Source: Psoroptes ovis (Eukaryota > Arthropoda > Arachnida > Sarcoptiformes > Psoroptidae). Taken from it: DNA of 64,000 nt. The stretch is taken from the NCBI GenBank assembly GCA_002943765.1, contig PQWQ01000001.1, positions 3,569,501-3,633,500 of the forward strand, given 5' to 3'. Below are positions 38,701-49,721 of this stretch, piece by piece (position 1 is the stretch's first letter; each line of letters opens with the position of its first letter). A model generated the notes under the pieces. It worked only from the letters and a program-made list of their open reading frames with translations, had not been told where the DNA came from and made no database searches. The position numbers were made by a program, and so were the translations under genes.

Positions 38701-41700
38701 TTTCACATGTATTCAATGTTTCAGTTTATTGTATGGATCAATATGATATGCTACATTTAGAGCATGAAACATTATTATTATGTGTTATAAGTACATTCGG
38801 TAATGGTGATCCACCAGAAAATGGTGAATCATTTGCAAAACAATTACAAGCAATCAAAATGACTGGTGATACGGCACCGGATCTTGATCGTGAATCAATA
38901 TCATTACCGATTTCATATTTACGTTATTCATCGATCGACACATCAGAACAAGGTAAGATTTTCATTTTAAATTCTTTGAATTTTTGATTACAATAAACAG
39001 ACAAATAAAAACAAATAAATGTCAATAAAATCTCATTATTAGATTCAATACAGAATCCAAATTCACCCATAATATCGGCAAATAACACTAATAATGATGA
39101 TTATAATTTTGCATTTGTCGATCATGTTGGACCATTGAGCAATGTTAGGTAAGTTTTATTTTTTATCGTGAAAGTGAAAATTGGTTATATTTTTCCGCTT
39201 AACACATATAAAGACCAACATAAAAACTATTGATTTAATAGGAATTCACATTCATTTCAAAGGCTAAAACACAATTTCAAACAGCAGAGGAATTTAGAGA
39301 AACCAACACAAAGGCTTTTGCCGTTGTTTTCCAATATCGATCGATTAAATAATCATTTCCATTATTATTATCATTATTATAATTTGATTATTAAGCAAAA
39401 ATCTAAATTAAAATGAAAATGAAAATGAAAAAAATAAAATAAAATTCAATCTCATATTTCTTAGTATTAAGTACAGTTAATAGTAAAGGATATGAATTGA
39501 AATTTCAATTTTCAATTTTTTTTCTATGGAAGATTATTATTATCATTTTTCCTATTATTATTAGATTATAATATAAAACAATGAACAAATAATAGAAATC
39601 AATAAATGACAAATGAAAATTAAAAGTAAAAGTGAAAGAAAAAAAGTGGTTATGTCAAAATATCGACAATTGACAATTGTATTTTATTGAATGTATGTGT
39701 TTAATAAATGTGCTGTTATTGTGCGATAAACAAATTTACAAGAATTTTTGTATTTAGTTTTTCCTCATTTCAAAGAAAATTGTGTCAGAATTTTTTTTCC
39801 GATTTTCAAATTTCAATTTTATTTTTATTCAAGAATTTATCTATGACAATGAACAGTAATAATAATAATAATAATAATAACAATTATACGACTCTTGATT
39901 TGAAAATTGAAATTTTTTTTGTTTCATTTCCATTTTCATTTTCAATTTAAATATTTTGCTTTTTTTGAATTTTAATTTTATCCAATTTTATTCAATTTTT
40001 TTTTCGGTTAAAATCCAATTATTATCATCATTTTATTTTATTTATTTCTATTTTAAGATTCGCTGTATTTGCACTTGGTTCTAGTGCTTATCCAAATTTT
40101 TGTTCATTCGGCCGTTATTTGGACACGATGCTATCGGAATTAGGTGGTGAACGTATTACACGTCTAGGTATTGGTGATGAACTTTGTGGCCAAGAACAAT
40201 CATTCTATGAATGGTCGGCTGAAGTTTTTGAACAAGCATGTGAAGTATTTTGTTTGACCGATGAATTAGATATGAATGTAGTGACACGTTTAGCAGCACA
40301 AAAACCATTACAATGGTGTAAGGAAAATGTTTTGCTCGATGAATATGATGGAAGCGATTTTGATCATGATAATGAAAATGATAATGTTGATGGTGAAACG
40401 CCGATCACAATCGAAAATGAACAGGAAACTGAAACTAAACGCATACAAAAAGGTATAATAATCATAATTGATTGTTTCTGTTGATGTTTCGAAATTAATT
40501 TAGAATTTCCATCATTATCAATTTATTCTTTTTTTAATTTATGAAAGCATTATCAAAATTAAGTAATAATAAAAAAGTTAATCATTATAAATTGATCGAA
40601 AGAGTTAATCTACATGGAAAAAATGATGATGAACATGTTCCAAATGAGAATAACAGACCAACGATTCGTGTAACATTGAGAATTGATCATGCTGAAACTG
40701 GTGATGAACAATTAAATGATGAAATCAAACCAAACATTCATTATTATCCCGGTGATCATTTGGCTGTTTATCCAGAAAATTCATCTGAATTAGTGCAGAA
40801 AATAATTAATCGTTTAACCCTATTAAATCCGTCAATAGAATCTACAAAACAATATGTCATAAAGATAAAATCACAGCATTCATCGATCGATAATCCTTTG
40901 AATGAGCATCATAATAATAATATATTTGGTGAACCAAATAAATCAGCAGCTAATCATGAAAATGAACAAAATTGGGTATTACATGATCGTTTGCCATCAC
41001 CTGTTACATTGAAAGAAGCGTTGACACGTTATCTTGATATTACCAATCCACCAACACAAAGATTATTGTCAATATTATCTGAACATGCAACCGATCAATT
41101 TGAATCGGATCTTTTAAAAAATCTTTCAAAAGATTCTGTGTCCTATGAAAATTGGAAAGCTAAAAATTTTCCCAATTTCTTGGAGGTAATTTTGAATCTT
41201 CATTCTTTGAATATTTCCGAAATCGATTAACTATTCGAAATGATTTGTTTTTTTTTTCAGATTTTAACTGAATTTAGTTCGATAAATCCACCATTAGAAT
41301 TTATATTCACACAATTACCAGTATTGAAACCGCGACATTATTCAATATCAAGCTCACCATTAACACAATCATCATTTCAACTTGATCTTACAGTTGCAGT
41401 AATACAATATCATACTGAAAGTGGTTCAAAACATTATGGTGTTTGTTCAAATTTTCTCAATGATAAACCTATCGGTGGTGATGTGTTTGCATTCATTCGT
41501 AGTGCACCGAATTTCCGTTTGCCCAAAGAACGAAAAGTTCCAATCATAATGGTTGGACCTGGTACCGGCATCGCACCATTTCGATCATTTTGGGAGCATC
41601 GTTCAAAGTTGAAAGAATTGAATACATCCGCTGATTATGGTAAAATGACACTATATTTTGGCTGTCGATATCCATCAATGCAATTGTATGCAAATGAAAT

Positions 41701-42281
41701 AGAGATAATGATACAAAACAATATAATTAAAGAATATCATGTTGCATATTCGCGCCGTTCAAATCATCCAAAGGTAATTTGATAGCAAATAAGGCAAATA
41801 TTTTGGATAGATAAAGGAAATGAAAGACTAAATCAATGAAAAATTGAATATCAATTCTTTGAATATCGATATTTTATGAAAATTTGATCATTTTTTTTTC
41901 TTTTTCATATTATTCATCATAGCAATATGTTCAAGATATTATGAGAAAATTATCGAAAGAAATTTTCAACGATTTAATCGAGAAAAAAGGACATATTTAT
42001 GTTTGTGGTGATGTATCGATGGCACAAGATGTCAATAAAACATTACGATTAATATTGCAAGAAAATGGTGTTCAAGATGCTGAAATGACACTGTTATCAT
42101 TGAAAGTATGTAGTTGAAAAAAGAAGCATCGAAGAAAAAACTGACAAGTTTTATTTTTTGATTATATTCACAGGAAACAATGCACTACCATGAAGATATT
42201 TTCGGAATCACATTACGTACAGCCGAAGTAACCAATCGTAATCGTTCTGATGCAGCTAAACGTACATTTTCAAATTCTTGA
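29707..42281 (+). CDS. NOS: Nitric oxide synthase, PDZ-containing neuronal type
   Basis: Fourteen exons: 29707-30245, 34461-34551, 34650-35042, 36768-36859, 37045-37267, 37497-37636, 37849-38444, 38608-38952, 39043-39148, 40058-40452, 40548-41185, 41261-41773, 41923-42105, 42174-42281 (TGA). All phases join; about 1453 aa (human nNOS 1434). It converts L-arginine, oxygen and NADPH to NO and citrulline. Domains: PDZ (residues 12-96, GFGF loop) with nNOS-type beta-finger (100-124); Q-rich linker; zinc pair CSEAVC (214-219); heme site GWRNAPRCIG (Cys about 331); arginine site WYMDTEIAVRD; pterin/dimer motif WIVPPISGS; calmodulin helix FKEIAKAVKFTSNLFG (to about 691); FMN YATETGRS; a DN-rich autoinhibitory insert before GPLSNVRF; FAD PRHYSISSS (about 1211); NADPH GPGTGIAPF (about 1285); and tail YHEDIFGITLRTAEVTNR. 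Everything for a calcium/calmodulin-dependent enzyme is present. Introns range from 68 to 4215 bp. Confidence 0.96.
32869..32891. repeat. 11-bp perfect inverted repeat in NOS intron 1
   Basis: AACATCCATTG (32869-32879), a single T, then CAATGGATGTT (32881-32891). With a 1-nt spacer it is effectively a palindrome, better suited to binding a dimeric protein than to folding as a hairpin. Chance is possible. Confidence 0.45.
35397..35460. repeat. Near-perfect 64-nt hairpin in a NOS intron
   Basis: The arms AATGATTTTT (35397-35406) and ACTTTTCAAT (35409-35418) pair with ATTGAAAAGTAAAAATCATT at 35441-35460. The inner CTTTCAA/TTGAAAA also pairs, and the left arm has a 2-nt bulge and an internal loop. 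It lies in the 1725-bp intron (35043-36767). Confidence 0.75.
39857..39880. repeat. (TAA)8 microsatellite
   Basis: Eight uninterrupted TAA units in the 909-bp NOS intron 39149-40057. Confidence 0.9.
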
Positions 42282-42577
42282 TTGTTTGTTTGATATTTGG
42301 AAAATTTGATCACATTGTTTTCGATGGGCACAATTCAATTTATTTATTTCATGTTTTATTTTTTTTGAAGATTTGCACAAGTTTTGTGTGAAGAAATTAT
42401 TTTAATCAAAAAAAAAAAAAATTGTTTTGTTTTTAAAAATAGTGTTGACATATGCTAACATTGTGTTTGATTAATATTTAATACAATTATTATGATCATG
42501 TTTGACAATCTGATAATCAAAATATTTGGAGAAATGAAAATTTAAAATTAAAAATGTTTGAAAAAATAAATATCAAA
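42282..42577. other. Shared 3' gap between NOS and PHF5A
   Basis: 296 bp between two opposing stop codons. For the plus strand, an ATTAAA (42547-42552) and an AATAAA (42565-42570) lie almost at the PHF5A stop. For the minus strand, AATAAA-type signals (TTTATT at 42339-42344, 42343-42348 and 42355-42360) lie close to the NOS stop. Both 3' UTRs probably span most of the gap. Confidence 0.5.
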
Positions 42578-42910
42578 TTATCTTTTCTTGAAGCCATATT
42601 TTTTCCGCTCATAAAATAGATCGGTTTTCGATGATCCTAGATTAACGATTTTCGGGCAACCATCACGATCTTTTTCCAATATTGTACATTCTTTGCAATA
42701 ATATGCATCGCTTACGCCTGGTCCACCACAAATAACGCATCGGCCTTGATATGAACCATAATTACATTCATCACAAACACGTACCAATGTTGATGGTCGA
42801 ACATATGAATCGCATATCACACATTTACCATCACATTTTTCACAAAGACGACCAATAGCAACACCTGGTTGTTTACGACAAAATATCAGATCAGGATGAT
42901 GTCTGGCCAT
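42578..42910 (-). CDS. PHF5A: PHF5A / SF3b14b, SF3B splicing-complex subunit
   Basis: An intronless frame of exactly 110 aa, the universal length of the family, starts with ATG at 42910. PHF5A is a small zinc-knot protein of the SF3B part of the U2 snRNP, contacting SF3B1 next to the pocket that holds the branch-point adenosine. The sequence runs MARHHPDLIFCRKQPGVAIG and ends DLFYERKKYGFKKR, with cysteines at 11, 23, 26, 30, 33, 46, 49, 58, 61, 72, 75 and 85 in CxxC pairs that bind three zincs. Tyr36 in CDSYVRP, a residue tied in human cells to splicing-modulator resistance, is conserved. The gene is convergent with NOS. Nothing is unusual except that it has no intron among spliced neighbours. 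Confidence 0.98.
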   Translation of the reverse strand: MARHHPDLIFCRKQPGVAIGRLCEKCDGKCVICDSYVRPSTLVRVCDECNYGSYQGRCVICGGPGVSDAYYCKECTILEKDRDGCPKIVNLGSSKTDLFYERKKYGFKKR

Positions 42911-43581
42911 GATTTTTTTCTCTTGTAATCAGATATAATCAATCAATTGAATGAAATCTTTGATCAAAAAATTCAAATTCAAAATTTAAAATTTGAAATT
43001 GTCAAAAAAATGAAAGAACAAACATGTAAACATTCAAAAAAAAAGGAAAAATCCAAAAACAACGTAATTAAGTTTCGATTCAAGACCGACAGATGGCATC
43101 ATTAGATCGGTTTGTTTACAAATTTTCAAATTTTTTTTATTTCAACATTTTTTTCATTTTTTTTCAAAATTTTTTCTTGCACTTGATTGCTGTCAAAAAT
43201 ATAATGAAAAATGATGCAATAATGAATATCAAATCAGTTCTCAGGAATAAATGAACATCTAAACATCGTCAGCAAACATCGACCATCAACATCAAACAAA
43301 TCAGAGTCATTGTTTAGGAAAAAATTAAAAAATTAGATTTTATTTTGTTTAACATCATGTTTAATATTGAACTAATGTTGATGAATATTTCAGGAAAAAT
43401 ACATAGACTTTACATGTATGTAAGTTTTGAAGTGCGAGAAATAATTTCGAGCAAAAATCATTGATTTGAATTTACTCAAATTGAACGTTTTCTTCGAAAT
43501 TGAAATTGGGTGAATTTTTTACAAGTTTTGATTAGGAAAAAATAATTTTGAATTGAACCATGTGTTTTTATATTTTCCATG

Positions 43582-43611
43582 TTTTCTGGCATTTTTTTTA
43601 ATGCCAGAAAA
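43582..43611. repeat. 12-bp perfect hairpin with 6-nt loop
   Basis: TTTTCTGGCATT (43582-43593), TTTTTT, then AATGCCAGAAAA (43600-43611). The arms include TCTGGCAT, not simple repeat, so the symmetry is less likely to be chance than the ATT-type hairpins. Confidence 0.7.
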
Positions 43612-46600
43612 TCTTGATTAAATTCATTTATTAAAATTCATTAAATGCTTAATCTAATAATAATCATAATAATGAAAACATAATTGACATATGAATCAAA
43701 ATTTTACTAAAACATTTAAAATGAAAACATTCGAAGTAAACCAAGTGTTTATTTTTAGATTTCTGAGGTTTTAAGATTTCTTCTTAGATTTTTGATTGAA
43801 GATTTCTTCTTTGCATAACTACATTGCGGAAATCAAATTTTATGATTTAAATTTTGAAATTTTTCTTAACAAAATTTAAATTTAAATTTTGAAAAAAATA
43901 ATGAATGAATAAATGAATACAAACACATATTCATATCATCAAACATCATCAATGAGAACATTTAAATGTCTGCTTTAGATTAATATTATGTTACATGTGT
44001 ATTTTTGTTCGTTTTTTAAACTGAAAAATATTCCTTTGGAAGAATATTCTCTAATAAAAATAAACATATTCTTGCCATTATTTTTCTTGATTATTTGACA
44101 TGAATAAGTGAGAAAAGAGAAGAGAAGAACAAGAATTGCAAAGTTTTCTATGAGCGATCATTGATTATAGCGAATCAAATCAAAATAGATCATCAAAGAA
44201 TAATGAATAAATGAACGAACGAATGAATGGGAAAAAATCAAAATGAAATATGAAATTTGATGATAGATAAACAACCAACCATCCAAAGACATATGCATAT
44301 GTATGAATGATGTTTTTTTGCCATTCGAAAGTTGAACTTTTTAGTGAATGCCCGAATCCAATTCGAGATGAGCAGCCGAGAATTGAAAAAAGCCAAACAA
44401 ACATTTCGTTCATCGACTGTTAAGTGGTGAATTTGGAATTTTTCGAAACAAATAAAATTGATAAACGAATTGGATATGGTTTAATGATTTGACAATGACT
44501 TAAATATGTATCTGATATTCATATTTTTTGGTCTTTGTTTTGGTTTGATCACAGACACAGAGACAATGATAGTTATCATTTTGATTTGATAGTAATAATA
44601 ATTTGGCTCTGATTCGTATCTCATGGTTTTGTTTCATTTTTTTCTGATCTAAGGGTTTTCCATAACTGAATTTCCTATTTATTTAATTCAATTCAAATTT
44701 TTATTTTATTCATCATTGAATTTATTTGATTATCTCAATGTTTTTGTTCAATTTCTCTTGGTTTTGTTTTTTTTTTTTTTTTTTGTATTTTACGCTAAAA
44801 TCATTCATTGCTTGTATCGAGAAAAATTCCAAATGGCTTTTGTTTTTGTTGTTTCGCAGTTTTGTTCAATTGTATCTGCTTGCATGTGTGTCTATGATAC
44901 AAATAAACAACAATAAAATTGAAAATGAAATAAAAATGCAAATTTTACGTTTTGTTTCGCTTTTATTTTTATAAAACTTAATACATGTGCATCAAACGAT
45001 ACGAAAGCGGCCAAACTAACGGAAGATATGCTAAGATAAATGCAAAGATATGATCCTAAGGAGATACTACACAAATGATCATATAATGAAATGTATGGCC
45101 AATGAATTTGTTGAATCAAAATTTTGAATATTTTCAAAAATGTTGTATCGTTGAAATTCGTTGATTTGATTGGTTTGTGTATTTTTAAAAATGAAATAAT
45201 CAGAAATAGATCTATATCTATTAAATTAAATCTAATATTTTTTTTGTCGCTTTGGCTGCGGATGATGATGTTTTTTTTATTATATTCATTTAGTGATAAA
45301 GCGATTTGTAACATGGAAATATCCATGAGAATATTCATGGTCTTGTGTGTAACATGGTTTGGCAATGATAAACACCAGAGACCAGAGAGTGAAAGTAAAT
45401 ATTGATAGAATAGAAAAAACCAAAAATATCTCAGACAATTTCGATGATTTCGCTGCAATCTAATCTTCTATTCTTAAGCAAATTCAATTTGCTTAGAAAA
45501 AATAAACAAAAATTTTCATAATACAAAATTTCAAATAAACAGAAGTGAAATTGAATTTTTCAAAGAAAAATATTTGAAAATTGTTGAGTCAAGTATCGAT
45601 TACATTTTTTCTCGAATTCATTTATTCTAAACATGAAAACATTTGTAAATAATTGAAATTTTAAGAAAAAAAAACGAAAAAATTCATTTCGAGTATTCAC
45701 ATGTCATGTTGTTGGTTGTTTATTTGAATTTTGAAGAAATTCTTTGAAAATTCAAAATTAAATTTTGAATTTCTGAATCTTCAAAGCTAAAAATAATTTC
45801 AAAGATATCTTCAATTTCATATGTTCATGTCATCTTGTAATTTTGTGGTCGAAATTTTCAACAGTCTTCAGTAAACTATAACAAATAATCAATTGATATT
45901 CACATTGAACCGTATCACTAACACAAAACATTTTCGACCCAGATCTTTTGACCTTTTTGACGACGGACGACGATGTAAACAAATAAAAAAAAAATTCAGA
46001 AGCTACCATTGAAAATAAAAGAATGTTTTCTAGTGAATTTCACTTGAAAATTTTTTTATTTATTTTTACGATAATGATAATAATATTCACTAATAGTCTT
46101 GGTGGTAACGATGGTGGTGATGGTGATGGTCTAATAAGTCTAATTAATGATTGTAATTTTCATTTTTATTATTTTTCATTTCGATAATACGACCAATGAC
46201 GAGTATCCAAGAACAACGGAGAAATTTTCTTCCTTTGAAAACATTGGACACACAAAAATCAATTTGATTGATACGTGATTCACATGCATAATGTGCACAC
46301 ATATAAAACAGAGAATGCCATCAGCTACCAATCCATACTCCAAAATAAAACCATATGGAGTTATGTTCATATTATAATGAATTTTTGCTTTATGTTTGGA
46401 ATAATTCAATGTCTATTCATTTTTTGCCAAAAATTGAATTCGTTTCCATTGAATATTTGAAGATATTTGCTGTAATAGTATAGGATAGAATTTCAAATAT
46501 TTTTCCATTTACGAAAATATTTTTAAATTTCATTATCAATTGAATCAAGCGAATCAAACGAATATTAGTGAAACATAATAGAATTTGAATTGAATTAAAT

Positions 46601-48485
46601 TGAATAAATAATGGTCAGTTGATCAAAGAATGATGTGACTCATCATCATCATAATCATCATAAATTAAATTCTTGTTCAAAATGTTTATGTTATTTGAAC
46701 AGACTTTGTTTGTGTGATGATTTTTTTTGTAGTTCTGGATTTCTTTGCCATCAGCATTAATCAATCAATTTTTCTCGTTTCTTTTTCTCCATTATTCATT
46801 CCGATCATTCTTATTTTTAGAATGTTGGAATGTTCCACGTGGTCTTTGGTAGAAATATTTCTGATATTCAATTATTGAATGGAAAAAATGAACTGAAATA
46901 GAATTAATCAATCAATCAATTTCCATTTTCCATTTGACCAATCATTGATTTGTGTTTGTTTTATTTAAACTGAAAAAAATGAAAATTAGATGCATTTTTC
47001 CTGCCCCTCAACATCAGCAGCAACAACAAAAAAATCTCGTTCAAAATGTCTGGAATCATCAAAAATTGGATTGAAAAAATCTGTGTTTGCATTTGCATTT
47101 ACTATTTGATCATTTTCTGTTCAAATAATTGCGCAAAACGCAAATCTAAATTTTTCCGAATTTTCAAATCACAATTACGCCCCAATAATTATATATGGAT
47201 AGATGTTTTATATTTTATTTTGTTTGTGTTTCAATTAAATTTTTCCATCTTCCATTTTCTCTTCCCTACGAAATTGTTTCCTTAGAAATTCTGCTTCCAA
47301 ATTGATGTATATTCTTAATACATTCTCTAGAAACAATTGTATCGTTATTACTCTGTTTTCCAGTGAAGAAATTCAATGAAAAATATTCAAGGATTTGCTT
47401 TGCTTTTCTTTTCGTTTATTTTCATCGAATTGTCAAAATTGAAAATATTGATTTTGAATTTTTCCTTTTTCTTCTTTTGCTAAGATATATTCTTCTCTCC
47501 GTTTCTCTCTACACTCATTTATTCTCTGTATTCAGCTGTATTCAAAAAACAGATGATAAATTAGGTTCAATCAATTTTCTTTTCATTCATTTCATTTGAT
47601 TTTGATTCTTTTGAAATAAAAAATTTGCGGGCAATATGCATTGGAATGAACAGATGAATAAAATGAATAAACAGATGTACGATTCGCTGCTGCTGCTGCT
47701 TCCAACAAATCAAATCTGCTAAATCCATGAAATGAACGGCGAAAAGAAATGTAAAGTATAAGAATGTTGAAAAATTGAAACATTTTCCCTTTACATTTCA
47801 ATCTGAAGCTTCATTCATTTTCAATGGCAGAATGATTTAAAATAATAGCATTAACGATGTAATCAATCAATAATACTAATATATTATTATTATTTATTAT
47901 TGCGAATGACAATAATAATTTTACCATGTGGTCTGTGCACACACATGCACACACAATTGATTATGAATATTATGCATCAAACATTTCTTTGATATTTGAT
48001 GGTCAAATTAACCATAGATAATGATAATAACGATAATAATAAATGTACATGCTATAATCAAATAATAGATAATATTCATCAATAATAATATAATAATAAT
48101 AATTTTTGAATTATATCAATATAAATCTATTATATCAACACAATATATAATAAATGATTGATTTGATTTATTATAACTGCATGTTTCAATGATTACGATA
48201 ATAATGATATTGATTATATGATGCATATGATAATGATAATGATGCATATAAAAGATTGACATTTATCAATGATAATAATATTGCTGTTATTCATATTGAA
48301 ATCATTATTGCGGAATCTCAGGCAAAGAACACACATCAAACAATGAGAACACTGTGTTTGATCTGCAAAGTTTATCCGCAAAAACTGTCAGAAATGAAAT
48401 TCTTGTGATTATTTTTCTTCGTTCTTCTTAATTCTTAATATTTTAACATCAATTATTTACATGACGTCGATCATTATGATGATAA

Positions 48486-48509
48486 TGATAATAATAATAA
48501 TAATAATTG
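48486..48509. repeat. (ATA)n / (AAT)n microsatellite
   Basis: A short run of AAT-type trinucleotides, one of many in the window. Confidence 0.7.
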
Positions 48510-49522
48510 AATATTATAATATAGTCATCGTTGAAATCCATTACAAATAATAAATATGTTTGTATTTGATTCAAATAAATTCAATTTCTAGTTATTGATT
48601 CAATTCAATTTTCTATGAAAATCGCTAAACAATAAATCAATAAACATTCAAAATACACAGAAAATGAAAATGATTCACGTTTATTTTCTGTATATGTTTG
48701 AAGTATGAAGGATCAAATTAATAGCATTGTTATTCACTAAGTAGAACCTCGAGCAATAATGATAAAATGAGAAATTTTTCTGGATAAATTTGAAATCGAT
48801 TCTTATCGATTTCATAGAATTTTGATCAAACTCGTAGAATAGGAGAAAAAATTCCATTATAATCATCATTGAAAAATGAACGAAAATTCACCATAGAATC
48901 CACCAACCAATCATTTTGAATGTTGAATCGATGTTCATTCATTGAAAAAGTTCAACGAACAATATATAATGAAATCATGAGAGATTGTGAAGAGAGCGAA
49001 AACAATCCAATTAAATTGATGATAAAAGCAAAATTGGTATTTACCAAAGAAGAAGAAGAGAAAAAAAACCAAGAATTCAATTTCAATGAACTTTTTCATT
49101 GAAATTTTTTTGAAAAAAAAATTCTGCAAATTCGGAAATATTCTCGTTAAAAAATTCCGTTTTCGGACCCGAATAATGATACGAGCGATTTCAATTTTTC
49201 TCAGTGAATTTTGATCGAAAAAATTAATTCAAACAAATGAAATTCACTGTAGAATTTCAACATTTGAAAATTCAATGAAAATTTCTGTCAGATCCGAAAA
49301 AGAGAAAATATGGAAGTATGAAATGGAAATATTTGAAAAAAATTTGAAAAAATATTCTTCCCTGCATACACCAACCAGCCATTCATTCATAATCATAATT
49401 CAAGGAGATTGAAGCGTAGAATTTGAATGAAATTCTGAATTTGTTTGAATGGAACATATCGATAGACGACCGATTCGTGAGTATGATGATGCCAACAAGC
49501 AAAACATCATCGACAGCAACAT

Positions 49523-49553
49523 TGACACATCAAAAAGACACGTTGATGTGTCA
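49523..49553. repeat. 11-bp perfect hairpin with 9-nt loop
   Basis: TGACACATCAA (49523-49533) and TTGATGTGTCA (49543-49553) are perfect reverse complements. The arm is mixed sequence rather than a simple repeat. Confidence 0.65.
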
Positions 49554-49701
49554 GATGTTCTAAAAGACGTTCACTGCTTTAATACTATTCTTGGCTAGAG
49601 AATATCAAATATCATAAAATTTTTCAAAATAATAAATTCCATGATGTTTGTGATGTTTTTTTGCTGTCTATCGATTGCTGTGTAGTCTCAGGGTGAGTGT
49701 C

Positions 49702-49721
49702 TGTGTGTGTGTGTGTGTGTG
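49702..49721. repeat. (TG)10 microsatellite
   Basis: Ten uninterrupted TG units. It is the clearest dinucleotide microsatellite noticed in the window, which is otherwise dominated by AT-rich trinucleotides. Confidence 0.9.

Noticed and set aside
44892..45458. Longest minus-strand open frame in the desert (188 codons)
   Set aside because: It has a non-ATG start, Phe/Leu/Ile/Ser-rich low-information content and no domain; a run this long is expected occasionally in this much sequence.
47973..47989. Shared 16-mer TTATGCATCAAACATT at about 4458 and 47973
   Set aside because: In 64 kb of strongly AT-biased sequence, matches of this length are expected by chance and the flanks do not align.
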